A stretch of DNA of 52,987 bases, from positions 1-52,987 of the forward strand of contig CANQPX010000012.1 of the NCBI GenBank assembly GCA_947625915.1. Direction: 5' to 3'. How positions within the stretch are numbered: the stretch's first letter is position 1; every line of letters begins with the position of its first letter. This DNA comes from an uncultured Clostridia bacterium (GTDB lineage Bacteria; Bacillota; Clostridia; Oscillospirales; Ruminococcaceae). Below are positions 35,366 through 44,495 of the stretch, piece by piece. The notes below the pieces were generated by a model, which saw nothing but the letters and a program-made list of their open reading frames with translations, did not search any database and was not told where the DNA came from. Made by a program: the position numbers and the translations under genes.

Positions 35366-37798
35366 TTAGAAATCACTGATTATGTTGCTTACGTCAAGAA
35401 TTATGGTGATAGAACCGTCGCCGAGTATCGAGCAGCCTGCCATACCGTTCTGTTTTACGTTGTAATTATTGAGCAGAGAGGAGAAAGGCTTTACAACTAC
35501 CTGCTGTTCGCCGATAAGTTCATCTGCAAAGAGGCAGGCGCACTTTCCGTCTGTTTCAACGAGTATGACGATGCCGTCGTAAAGATCGTTCGTACCCGGA
35601 ACGAGGTCGTAAAGATCATAAAGTCTTATAAGCGGGAAACATTCGCCGCGGATCATTACCATTTCCTTGCCGTTGGTATCTTTAACGAGCTGATTGGGTT
35701 TTACCTTGAAGGATTCTCGGATAGAGTTTATAGGTATAGTAAATATGGATTCGCCCACGGAAACTTCCATGCCGTCCACGATAGAGAGGGAAAGCGGGAT
35801 CTTTATTATAAAGTTTGTTCCCTGACCGAACTTGGACTCAACAGAAACTGTTCCGCCGATCTTTTCGATGTTCTTTCTTACAACGTCCATTCCGACGCCT
35901 CTTCCGGAATACTCCGTTACCTGTTCGTTGGTAGAGAAGCCGGGGAGCATTATCATATTGAGGATCTCTTTTTCGGAATACTCGCTTGCGGGCTTGGTGA
36001 GGATACCGTTCTTTTCAGCTTTTGCGAGTACTTTTTCGGGGTTGATGCCCTGTCCGTCGTCGGCGACTACTATAATAACTTCACCTGAAGAGTTATAAGC
36101 GGAAAGTGTAAGTTTGCCCTTGGGAGCTTTTCCGGCTTTTATTCTGTCCTCAACGTTATCTTCGATGCCATGGTCCATAGAGTTTCTTACCATATGCATG
36201 AGCGGGTCATTGAGCTGATCGATGATGGACTTGTCAACTTCTGTTTCCTCGCCCTCGAAGATAAGGTCAACGTCCTTGCCGAGTTTGACTTTCATATCTC
36301 TTACGATACGGGTCATTTTGCTGAATGCGCCGGAAAGGGGAACCATTCTTATGGACATAACAGTGTCCTGCAGTTCGCTGTTGAGTTTGCGGAGCTGTCT
36401 TGCGGACTTCTGGAAGTTATCGAGCCTGAGACCCTTGAGGTCGGGGTTGGAAGTTACCATAGCCTCGGTGATAACTATTTCGCCCACCAGATCGAGGAGG
36501 GTATCGAGTTTGTTGAGGTTTACGGAAATGAGGGATTGTTTTGCGCCGCCTGAAGCGGGTTTTGCGCCGGCAGCAGCGGGTTTCGCGTCCTGTTTGGGAG
36601 CGGGTTTAGCGGCGGGAGCGGCAGCAGGAGCCGATGCGGCAGCGGGTGCAGCAGCGGGAGCAGCGGCAGGTGCAGCGGCAGCGGGTGCTGCTGCGGGCTG
36701 ATGAGCCGCGGCTGCTTCTATCACTTCATATGATTTTACGGAAGGAGCGCTTTCAATGACCTGAAGCACCATTTTGGGCTTATCGGATTTGAAGCGGATA
36801 GTAAATCCGTTTTCTACTATGTATTTTGCGGATTCGGAATTTGTCTCGATGTCGGCAGGCTCGAAGGAAACGTTGTCGCAGACATCGCGGACGTTGTTGA
36901 CTACCAACAGTGCGCGGAGATTTTCCATTTTGCAGTCGTCCTCGAAGTGGACTTTTACCACTGTGGAGTCATCGTCGGCAGCAGAAGCAGGAGCGTTCAC
37001 CGCCGAAGTCTGGGAGATTATATTGCAGTTCTTAACGTTAGGTGTTGTTCTTATGGTATCTACAATGGCGTCTATGGAGGCGTTTGCCGCGGGGATAAAC
37101 GTGATATCAAAACCGTTCTTGACTATAGTTTCGGCGGTATCGGGGTTATTCTCGATATCGGCGGGAACGTATTCGAGTTTCGAGCAGGATTCGCTTATCC
37201 TGTTTATGACAAGCAGAGCGCGGAGGTTCTCCATTTTGCAGTCCTCTTCAAAGAAGACTCTTACCGTTGTCTGTGAGGGATCCGAATTCGCAGGGGCAGC
37301 TGCGGGCGCAGCAGCGGCGGGAGCAGCGTTCTGAGCAGCGGGAGCGGCAGCAGGAGCAGCTGCGGGCGCAGCGGCAGCGGTTTCACCGCCTTTAAGGACG
37401 GCAACGAAAGCCTCGATCTTATTCATTTGTTCGGTAAAATCGGTCTGGGTATAATCGTCGTCCTGCAAAAGATCTATTTCCGCTTTCATAAGGTCGGAAG
37501 CGGTGAAAACGAGGTCATACAGGGATTCCATAGAAGAGATCACGGGGTGATCTTCTCTTATGATGTAGAACATATCCTCGATAGCGTGAGCGAGCTTGGA
37601 CATATTTTCGAGTCCCATCATTGCGGACGAACCTTTGATGGTATGCATGGTACGGAAGATCTCGTTGATCTCTTCCTCGCCGAAGCTGCTTTCGTTTTCG
37701 GTCTTCATCAGGATCTGGTCAAGCTGTTCGAGCAGAGAAGTAGTCTCAAAGACGTACATATCCGCCATTGCTTCCATGCCTGCTTCAAATTTTGCCAT
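35366..37798 (-). CDS. cheA: Chemotaxis histidine kinase CheA with two P2 domains
   Basis: 810 residues, longer than the usual 650-700. P1: HPt with H52 in MHTIKGSSAMMG. Two consecutive P2-like domains, about 177-265 (VRVFFEEDCKMENLRALLV) and 279-370 (VKVHFEDDCKMENLRALLV), obviously duplicates. They are separated from P1 and P3 by Ala/Pro linkers (141-170 and 375-430). Then P3 dimerisation (LDTLLDLVGEIVI), P4 ATPase (HMVRNSMDHGIED, DDGQGI, GRGVGMDVV) and P5, CheW-like. Phosphorylates CheY/CheB in response to receptors. Starts the operon cheA-cheW-cheR-cheB. Confidence 0.96.
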   Translation of the reverse strand: MAKFEAGMEAMADMYVFETTSLLEQLDQILMKTENESSFGEEEINEIFRTMHTIKGSSAMMGLENMSKLAHAIEDMFYIIREDHPVISSMESLYDLVFTASDLMKAEIDLLQDDDYTQTDFTEQMNKIEAFVAVLKGGETAAAAPAAAPAAAPAAQNAAPAAAAPAAAPANSDPSQTTVRVFFEEDCKMENLRALLVINRISESCSKLEYVPADIENNPDTAETIVKNGFDITFIPAANASIDAIVDTIRTTPNVKNCNIISQTSAVNAPASAADDDSTVVKVHFEDDCKMENLRALLVVNNVRDVCDNVSFEPADIETNSESAKYIVENGFTIRFKSDKPKMVLQVIESAPSVKSYEVIEAAAAHQPAAAPAAAAPAAAPAAAPAAASAPAAAPAAKPAPKQDAKPAAAGAKPASGGAKQSLISVNLNKLDTLLDLVGEIVITEAMVTSNPDLKGLRLDNFQKSARQLRKLNSELQDTVMSIRMVPLSGAFSKMTRIVRDMKVKLGKDVDLIFEGEETEVDKSIIDQLNDPLMHMVRNSMDHGIEDNVEDRIKAGKAPKGKLTLSAYNSSGEVIIVVADDGQGINPEKVLAKAEKNGILTKPASEYSEKEILNMIMLPGFSTNEQVTEYSGRGVGMDVVRKNIEKIGGTVSVESKFGQGTNFIIKIPLSLSIVDGMEVSVGESIFTIPINSIRESFKVKPNQLVKDTNGKEMVMIRGECFPLIRLYDLYDLVPGTNDLYDGIVILVETDGKCACLFADELIGEQQVVVKPFSSLLNNYNVKQNGMAGCSILGDGSITIILDVSNIISDF

Positions 37799-37889
37799 AA
37801 AAACACCTACCTAAAAAAATAAGTTTACGTTGAAGTGTACATAACACCTATATGAGCAAATATTGTAAGTACAAGTCTGAGTGAGCGGG

Positions 37890-38011
37890 AGTGCGGGGGT
37901 ATGCACCCATACTCACGGCTGCAGAAATACATACTGCCGTATGATGATTATAGTATATTTTTAATTATACTATAAAAAACTCTTTACTACAAGACAAAAA
38001 TGTAATATAAT
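37890..38011. promoter_or_regulatory. Divergent control region with three dyads
   Basis: The 383-bp gap between cheA and the FliK-like gene holds gtatgcacccatac (37899-37912), catactgccgtatg (37930-37943) and tatagtata / tatactata (37949-37957 / 37966-37974). The last dyad overlaps -10-like TATAAT hexamers on the minus strand (37952-37947 and 37969-37964), probable cheA promoters. A plus-strand TATAAT is at 38006-38011. No sigma-28 box was found. The dyads could bind a regulator of both units. Confidence 0.5.
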
Positions 38012-38181
38012 AAAAATAAAGCGGAAAAATTTTTGTGCTAATTTTCGTCAGATTTAACAAAAAGTGATGTATTTTTATTTTTTACATGAATTTTTAATCT
38101 TTTGACTGATTTAAATTTATAAAATTAGTTATTTTTTCCAAAAATGAATTTGTGAATTTTTTGTGAAAGGAATGGTTGGAT

Positions 38182-40059
38182 ATGTCTGAAATGTTAAGGG
38201 TCACTACTCCTGTGGATCCAAAAGATTACTCCCTTAACCAGAATCCTAAGTTTCAGACCCCGGGACAGAACTTTGAACTCGGAAATGTCGATCAGGTAAA
38301 CAGACCCAACGAACGCGATGAACAGCTCGGCGAACAGAACCTTAAAGATCAGACCGGCGCAGGTCAGCTCAGGTTCCGGAGTTCGTTCCTGAAAGATCCT
38401 GCGGTCACTGCCGTACTTCTGAAAGGCATTGTCGGCAGCGGTGCGCTTTCCGCACTGCGGGCGTCGGGTAATACAGAACTGCTGAATAAAGTTGCGGAGT
38501 TCGCTTCGGAAGTCATGCTCTCTCCGGAAAACGTGACGTCGGATATCCTGCGCCAACAGGGAGAAGCAACCATGTTCAGCGGCGAACTTTGGGGCGCGCT
38601 TAAAGATATCCTTTCGCAGCTTGACGGAACGAGCCTTGGTGAGGAAATGACCGCTGCGGTGCTGGATTTCATGAAAGCCGCCGCTTCCGCAGAGTCAAGG
38701 GACAGCGTACTTGCGTCAATTTCCTCGGGGCTAAGGTACCTTGCAAACGAGACTGCCCAGAGCAAGGAGATCATGGATCTGCTGTTACAGACGGCGGATA
38801 AGCTGAACGTTTCCAATTTCAACGAGGTAAAAGGCGATGTCCTTGCTCTTGTGAACTATCTCGGAAAAAGCCTTCTGCTAAGTGATAAGACGCAGAACCT
38901 GCTTTCACTGATAACATATAACCTTTCACGCTTTAACAGCGATACTTCTTCCGTGGGCGAAAGTTTCCAAGCCGTCCTTGCAATGGCTCCCGACCCTGAG
39001 ACAGCCGATAAACTCGGTATGCTTTTCACAAAATTCATTGAAAGTTCCTCACTGCCTTCGGAAGTAAAGCTGAACGCTCTGAACGACAGTCCGTCCGCTT
39101 CGGCGCAGCGTTCAATGACGATGCTCACGGAACGTATCGCCATCGCGGTGAATTACGGCGTAAAAAAGCTTTCTCCGGAACAGTTGGGTGAAATACTTAA
39201 AAATGCCGTTCCGCAGAAAGAAGCCGTGCAGAGTACCGATCCGCGCGGCGAATTCCCGGGCGGATCGGATATACGCGGAGAAAATGCTGCGGCGGAAAAA
39301 TTCACTCTCCAAAGCGGAGTTTCCGCATTGAGGAAAATTTTCTCCGAACTTCTCCCCGATAACCTCAAAGGCGGTCTGAATACCTTGCTGAGAAGCTTTG
39401 AGACAAGCAAAGACCTTAATTCTCTCATAGACCGTCTCAGCGTTATCATAAACAAAGTCGACGATATGGACGGCAAGATCGCTCTTGCTCAGGGCGTGAA
39501 CCTTATCCTTACGGATATGGCTCAAGCGGCGGGGATAAATTACCGCCCGCCCACGACTATGGAAAATATGCTCGACTTCCTGATAAAGAACATAAACGAT
39601 CCGTCTCTGAGATCGCTTTCTTCTATGAACAGTTCGGATATGATACAAGGTCTGCTGACCGCTCCGGGAGTTTTCACGCCGCTGCTGCACTTCCTTGTGC
39701 CGATGGATCTGGACGGGCTGAAAGCGTTTGGCGAACTCTGGGCGGATCCCGACGCTGGAAAAAATACCGAGACGGGCGGAGACGACAGCCATTTGTTCCT
39801 GTGTTTTGAAATAGAGGACGAGGGCTATTTTGAAATGGAACTTTACACAAAAGGCAAAAACCTCAACATTTCCCTTATGTGTCCCGCAGGAACGGAGAAA
39901 AGCTATGCGCCGTTAAGAGATACCGTTCCGATGCTCGCGTCGTCCTGCGGATTTACGGCGGAAAAAATGATGATACAGCCTTTAAGGCGAAAAAGAGAAC
40001 TTACCGAGGTATTTCCCAAACTCGGCGAAAGGAGGAACGGTCTTAATGTCAGTATATAG
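38182..40059 (+). CDS. Large FliK-like protein upstream of FlhB homologue
   Basis: 625 residues. Mostly helical and polar, rich in Leu/Ser/Asp, no signal peptide or membrane segment. The last 95 residues (HLFLCFEIEDEGYFEMELYT, KGKNLNISLMCPAGTEKSYA, LASSCGFTAEKMMIQPL) have the strand-helix pattern of the FliK hook-length-control C-terminal domain, which meets FlhB. The next gene, overlapping by 14 nt, is a short FlhB C-terminal homologue, as in the ylqG-ylqH pair of Bacillus; so a role in flagellar export is inferred from pattern and neighbour. The ATG at 38182 is about 10 nt after AAAGGA; TTG at 38176 is less likely. Confidence 0.65.
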   Translation: MSEMLRVTTPVDPKDYSLNQNPKFQTPGQNFELGNVDQVNRPNERDEQLGEQNLKDQTGAGQLRFRSSFLKDPAVTAVLLKGIVGSGALSALRASGNTELLNKVAEFASEVMLSPENVTSDILRQQGEATMFSGELWGALKDILSQLDGTSLGEEMTAAVLDFMKAAASAESRDSVLASISSGLRYLANETAQSKEIMDLLLQTADKLNVSNFNEVKGDVLALVNYLGKSLLLSDKTQNLLSLITYNLSRFNSDTSSVGESFQAVLAMAPDPETADKLGMLFTKFIESSSLPSEVKLNALNDSPSASAQRSMTMLTERIAIAVNYGVKKLSPEQLGEILKNAVPQKEAVQSTDPRGEFPGGSDIRGENAAAEKFTLQSGVSALRKIFSELLPDNLKGGLNTLLRSFETSKDLNSLIDRLSVIINKVDDMDGKIALAQGVNLILTDMAQAAGINYRPPTTMENMLDFLIKNINDPSLRSLSSMNSSDMIQGLLTAPGVFTPLLHFLVPMDLDGLKAFGELWADPDAGKNTETGGDDSHLFLCFEIEDEGYFEMELYTKGKNLNISLMCPAGTEKSYAPLRDTVPMLASSCGFTAEKMMIQPLRRKRELTEVFPKLGERRNGLNVSI

Positions 40060-40339
40060 GGGTAAAAAACCGTCCAACGCGGCGGTCGCGCTGAGATATA
40101 ATCCCGAAAAGGACTATACTCCGATAGTTGTCGCATCGGGTCACGGACATGTTGCGGAAAAGATAATAAATCTTGCGGACGAGAACGGTGTTCCCGTTTA
40201 CAGAGACGATTCAACGGCGGCAATGCTTACGATGCTGAATGTCGGTCAGGGTATCCCGCCCGAACTGTATCAAGTCGTTGCGGGCATATATGTTCAGATA
40301 ATGCAGATAGCAAAAGAAAAAGGCAAAGCTAAATTATGA
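40046..40339 (+). CDS. FlhB C-terminal homologue (YlqH-like)
   Basis: 97 residues. Matches only the cytoplasmic part of FlhB/YscU export-switch proteins after the autocleavage site: AVALRYNPEKDYTPIVVASG, KIINLADENGVPVYRDD and GQGIPPELYQVVAGIYVQI. It lacks the membrane domain and the NPTH cleavage motif, so it is not a classic FlhB; such proteins can partly replace the FlhB C-fragment in Bacillus. Its ATG overlaps the end of the FliK-like gene, with GGAGG 10 nt upstream, implying coupled translation. Confidence 0.88.
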   Translation: MSVYRGKKPSNAAVALRYNPEKDYTPIVVASGHGHVAEKIINLADENGVPVYRDDSTAAMLTMLNVGQGIPPELYQVVAGIYVQIMQIAKEKGKAKL

Positions 40340-40385
40340 CTTTCCGCAATATATCTCAATACGATAAAAACTAAAGGAAGTGGCA

Positions 40386-42356
40386 TTGTTGTTTACAAAA
40401 ACAGATGAAAAATACGGATATGACGGAGAACTGGGGGCAATATATTCCTCTGACAAGACCGAATTCAAAGTATGGGCGCCCGAAGCGGCTGCCGCAAGAG
40501 TACAGCTTTACAAGAGCTGCAGGGACGAGACGCCTTACCGCAGACTGCCTATGGAAAAAGGAAGGGACGGAGTGTGGCGCAAGACGGCTTTCGGCGACCT
40601 TAACGGGACATATTACACCTATGTCATGACTTATGACGGCATAGAGCAGGAAGCTGTGGACATATATGCCCGTTCCGCGGGAGTAAACGGCGCAATGGGC
40701 ATGATAATAGACACAAAAGCCTGCGATCCCGCAGGCTGGGATAAACAGGACTATGTAAAACTCGAAAAATACACCGACGCTTGTATCTATGAACTGCACG
40801 TCAGAGATTTTTCCATTGACAAGAGCGGGAATTTCTGTTATAAAGGACGTTTCCTCGCGTTCATCGAAAAAGGGCTCGTTAATGCTGCGGGAGACAGCAT
40901 AGGTATTGACCACATCAAGGAACTTGGGGTTACCCATGTTCATCTTATGCCCTGTTTTGATTTCAGCACGGTGGACGAGAGCGATGTTCACCGTCCGCAG
41001 TTCAACTGGGGTTACGATCCTCAGAATTACAATGTTCCGGAAGGTTCGTATTCTACCGATCCTTTTGACGGGAAAGCCCGTGTTGCAGAGTTCAAGCGGC
41101 TCGTTTACGCGCTGCATAAAGAGGGCATAGGCGTTGTTATGGACGTTGTTTATAATCATACGGCTGCAACGGCGGACTCTAATTTCAACAAAATTTACCC
41201 GAAATATTATTACCGTCTCTGGGGTGAGAACGGAGAGTATTTCAGCAACGGCAGCGGCTGCGGCAACGAATTTGCAACGGAGCGGAAAATGGCGCGGAAG
41301 TTCATTATCGACAGTCTTTGCTATTGGGCAAAAGAATATAAGATAGACGGTTTCCGTTTTGATCTTATGGGGCTTTACGATAAGGAAACGCTCAATCTTA
41401 TTGCACAAAAACTCAAAGAGATAAACCCGAACGTTCTGCTTTACGGCGAAGGCTGGACGGGTGGAGATTCCCCTCTTGAATGGGATATGCGGGCAATGAA
41501 GCTGAACGCGAGAAGCACGCCTGATCTTGCATTTTTCAGCGATGATTTCCGCGACACGGTAAAGGGGAACAATTTCGAGAACCGTGACAAGGGTTATGTA
41601 AACGGTGCTACCGGCAACGAAGAATATGTCAAAGAAGTTCTTTGCGGGCGTATACCTCATCCGCAGATACCGAACCTTACACAGTTCTCATGGACGGACA
41701 CTCCCGCACAGACGGTGAATTATGCCGAAGCACATGATAATCTTACGCTCTGGGATAAGCTTTACTACACCAACAGCACAGACAGTATCGAAAAGCGTAT
41801 CCGCATGGATAAAATGGCGGCGGCAATGGTCTTTCTCGCACAGGGGATACCTTTTATCCAAGCGGGGCAGGAATTCCTGCGGTCGAAGCCTTTTCCGGGA
41901 GGAACTGCATTTGACCACAACAGTTACAAGTCTCCCGATGCGATAAACAGTCTCAAATGGAACAGAAAATCCGAATATAAAGATGTTTTTGAATATTACA
42001 AAGGACTTATAGCGTTCAGGAAGGCGCACAGTGCGTTCAGAATGTGTGACAAGGACGAGATCGGGGAAAAGATGAAATACATTGACAGACTTCCGCAGAG
42101 AGTTGTGGGTTTTGTGCTTTACGGTGACAATGAATTTGAGGAGACGGTAGTATTTTTCAATCCCAATGATTGTCCTGTGACCTTGCACGCTTTTGGTTCA
42201 TACGGGGTATACATTGACGGAGAAAAAGCGGGAGTAGTTCCGATGCGGACGGTTGAAGGGGATTATGAGATGGACGGACTCAGCACTATGGTACTTGGGC
42301 GCGTAAGGGCTGATCTTTCCGAAGAAAAGGTTTATGATGCACCGGCAACGGACTAA
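40386..42356 (+). CDS. pulA: Type I pullulanase
   Basis: About 656 residues. Debranches alpha-1,6 links in pullulan, starch or glycogen. N-terminal CBM48-like domain (FKVWAPEAAAARVQLYKS), type I signature FNWGYDPQNYNVPEGSYSTD, GH13 motifs MDVVYNH, DGFRFDLMG (nucleophile Asp), YGEGWTGG (acid Glu) and AEAHDNLTLWD. No signal peptide, so intracellular. The start is uncertain: TTG at 40386 is well spaced from AAAGGAAG, while GTG at 40380 abuts it. Stands alone between flagellar genes and the repeat region. Confidence 0.94.
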   Translation: MLFTKTDEKYGYDGELGAIYSSDKTEFKVWAPEAAAARVQLYKSCRDETPYRRLPMEKGRDGVWRKTAFGDLNGTYYTYVMTYDGIEQEAVDIYARSAGVNGAMGMIIDTKACDPAGWDKQDYVKLEKYTDACIYELHVRDFSIDKSGNFCYKGRFLAFIEKGLVNAAGDSIGIDHIKELGVTHVHLMPCFDFSTVDESDVHRPQFNWGYDPQNYNVPEGSYSTDPFDGKARVAEFKRLVYALHKEGIGVVMDVVYNHTAATADSNFNKIYPKYYYRLWGENGEYFSNGSGCGNEFATERKMARKFIIDSLCYWAKEYKIDGFRFDLMGLYDKETLNLIAQKLKEINPNVLLYGEGWTGGDSPLEWDMRAMKLNARSTPDLAFFSDDFRDTVKGNNFENRDKGYVNGATGNEEYVKEVLCGRIPHPQIPNLTQFSWTDTPAQTVNYAEAHDNLTLWDKLYYTNSTDSIEKRIRMDKMAAAMVFLAQGIPFIQAGQEFLRSKPFPGGTAFDHNSYKSPDAINSLKWNRKSEYKDVFEYYKGLIAFRKAHSAFRMCDKDEIGEKMKYIDRLPQRVVGFVLYGDNEFEETVVFFNPNDCPVTLHAFGSYGVYIDGEKAGVVPMRTVEGDYEMDGLSTMVLGRVRADLSEEKVYDAPATD

Positions 42357-42489
42357 GGGCTGCTTTTCAATGAAAAGTATTGCAAAAGCAGGCTGAGGCG
42401 GGGCAGGCTGAGCCTGCAGGCGTGCGGGCGGAATTTTGTTTTTCTACTGTTTTGATCCTGCGCCTAAAGTTTTGATGTTCTTTTCACCG

Positions 42490-43500
42490 GAGGGGTTCTT
42501 TAGTTTGCTTTTCTTGATTTTTTATTTTGAATATAACCCTTTTTTCCATTTCATGCGAGGGGCAGACAACCATAAGGGAAGGGGAAACCCGAGCATGGGT
42601 GGGTGGGGGACGGCGGGGGTTCTTTAGTTCGCTTTTCTTATATTTTGTTTTGTGAAAATCTCTTAGTTTTATGTTTCGGGGGGCAGAACCTTTAGGGAAG
42701 GGCGACCCCGAAAAATTAACAGGGACGCTCGCACGGGTTCTCCCTTCCCCTGCGGTTCTGCCCCCCGAGCCCCCCACTCCCCAACCCTAACCCTCTCCAC
42801 GCTCGCTATCCTAAAGTTAATATTACAGAAAAGGCTTTTTAGAACTCTTGAACGAAGAAAGAAATGGCTACGGGTTCTTTGGTTTTGTTTATCTTAGTAC
42901 GAGCGTTCTAATATTAGATGAAAATTAAAGAAGAATAAGCGTTCTAAACAATAGCTTTTATTTTTGCGGAGTCCTTTCCCGTTTAGAACTCTATAATTGT
43001 TGAATATCAAACTAACAGTAGAACTCTCGTACTAAGATAAACAAAACTAACGGTCACCGTTGATTTCACAAACTAAGTTCAAGAGAACTTTAATATTTAT
43101 TCTATAATATCAACTTTAGCATAGCGAGCGTGGAAGGGGAAAGGTTGAAGGAAAGTGGGGATGCACGAAAGCTGACGCAAGAGTCAGCTGGAGAAAACCT
43201 AAGGGAAGGGGAAAACCGTGCGAGCGTCCATGGGGACGCTCGGGTTTCCCCTTCCCTTATGGTTGTCTGCCCCTCGCAAGAAATGGCAAAAAGGGTTATA
43301 AGATAAACAAAAGATAAGAAAAGAACACAAAAGAACCCCCACCGACCGCCCCCACCTCGCTCGGGGTTCCCCTTCCCTTATGGTTGTCTGCCCCTCGCAT
43401 AAAGTGGCAAAAGAGGATTTTCACAAAATAAAAGATAAGAAAAGAGAAATAAAGAACCCCCGCCGCCCTTTTAAATTTGAACATAAAATAAAAGATAAGA
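42490..43500. repeat. Nested foldback element, copy 1
   Basis: Fills the 1.2-kb gap between pulA and punA; no believable gene. The core (42797-43133) is a long imperfect palindrome: ccacgctcgctat (42797-42809) / atagcgagcgtgg (43121-43133) extended by about 15 bp each side; a perfect 22-bp pair at 42882-42903 / 43026-43047; and gttctaaac (42941-42949) / gtttagaac (42981-42989). Around it are modules of about 125 bp with gcgaggggcagacaaccata: direct at 42555 and, as a variant, 42678; inverted ending at 43277 and 43398. So the whole is roughly mirror-symmetric. The pulA-proximal part, 42360-42480, holds smaller hairpins (gcaggctgagcctgc). Confidence 0.85.
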
Positions 43501-43557
43501 ACAGAATATCAAAAATCAACGCATAATAAATTTTTTAAAACCGAAAGGAAGATCACT

Positions 43558-44388
43558 ATGAGCAAAGTTTATGAACGACTCGAAAAATGTTATGAGTGCT
43601 TTAAGAAAAAAATCAGTTTTACCCCCGATGTCGCCCTCGTCCTCGGCTCGGGTCTGGGAGATTATGCAGAAAGTATAACCATAACGGATACTTTGGATTA
43701 TAAGGAAATAGAAGGTTTCCCCGTTTCGACAGTGCTCGGTCATAAGGGAAGATTCGTTTTCGGATATGTGGGAGATGTTAAAGTCGTAATTATGCAGGGA
43801 CGCGTCCACTATTATGAAGGATATAAAATGGAAGACGTCGTGCTGCCGATACGCCTTATGAAAATGATGGGCGCAAAAATTCTGTTTTTGACAAATGCTT
43901 CGGGGGGAGTGAATTTCGGTTTCCATGCGGGAGACCTTATGCTTATTTCCGATCAGATATGCATGGCGCCTTCGCCGCTTATCGGGGAAAATCCCGATGA
44001 ACTTGGCGTGAGATTTCCCGATATGAGCAATATCTATAACAGGGATCTGCGGGATATAGTGCGCGATACGGCGAAAAGACTGGAAATTCCTTTGCAGGAA
44101 GGAGTTTATATACAGCTCACGGGTCCGAATTACGAATCTCCCGCGGAAATAAGAATGGTCCGCACTCTCGGCGCGGACGCGGTGGGAATGTCTACAGCCT
44201 GTGAAGCTATCGCCGCAAATCACTGCGGAATGAAAGTCGTGGGGATATCATGCATTTCAAATCTTGCCTGCGGAATGACCGACAAGCCCCTTACCCATGC
44301 GGAAGTTCAGGAGACAGCCGATAGGACAGCACCGCTGTTCAAAAAGCTTGTTACCGAGTCGATAATTGCGCTTGCAAAGGAAATATAA
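43558..44388 (+). CDS. punA: Purine nucleoside phosphorylase, trimeric type
   Basis: 276 residues. Cleaves guanosine/inosine with phosphate for purine salvage. Motifs: LVLGSGLGD (phosphate loop), GRVHYYEGY, FLTNASGGVN, TGPNYESPAE and SCISNLACG. All expected for the PNP/MTAP type II family; the Asn of SCISNLA indicates 6-oxopurine preference. ATG about 9 nt after AAAGGAAG. Its terminator is the first copy of the cassette described below. Confidence 0.94.
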   Translation: MSKVYERLEKCYECFKKKISFTPDVALVLGSGLGDYAESITITDTLDYKEIEGFPVSTVLGHKGRFVFGYVGDVKVVIMQGRVHYYEGYKMEDVVLPIRLMKMMGAKILFLTNASGGVNFGFHAGDLMLISDQICMAPSPLIGENPDELGVRFPDMSNIYNRDLRDIVRDTAKRLEIPLQEGVYIQLTGPNYESPAEIRMVRTLGADAVGMSTACEAIAANHCGMKVVGISCISNLACGMTDKPLTHAEVQETADRTAPLFKKLVTESIIALAKEI

Positions 44389-44390
44389 TG

Positions 44391-44478
44391 AAAGCAGCAA
44401 TATTCATTTTAAAGTGGATATTGCTGCTTTTGTTCTGCAGTAAAAGCGTTGACAAATACGGGGAATGTGGTATAATAG
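44391..44478 (+). repeat. Terminator-promoter cassette, copy 1
   Basis: A perfect 13-bp hairpin (aaagcagcaatat 44391-44403 / atattgctgcttt 44418-44430) with T-rich tail closes punA; 19 nt later comes TTGACA (44449-44454), 16-nt spacer, TGGTATAAT with -10 at 44471-44476 (extended -10). Nearly the same 85 bp recurs at 45233 and 46021. Confidence 0.9.
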
Positions 44479-44495
44479 AAGTAGGGAGTGATAAT

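Noticed and set aside
42436-43484. Short open frames inside the foldback element
   Set aside because: They run through inverted repeats, have no good ribosome sites and match each other only because the DNA is repeated.
44388-44495. N-terminal extension with a hydrophobic stretch (signal peptide) on the JAB protein
   Set aside because: These bases are the punA terminator and the gene's own promoter; the repeat at 45233 and 46021 shows the same block before unrelated genes.
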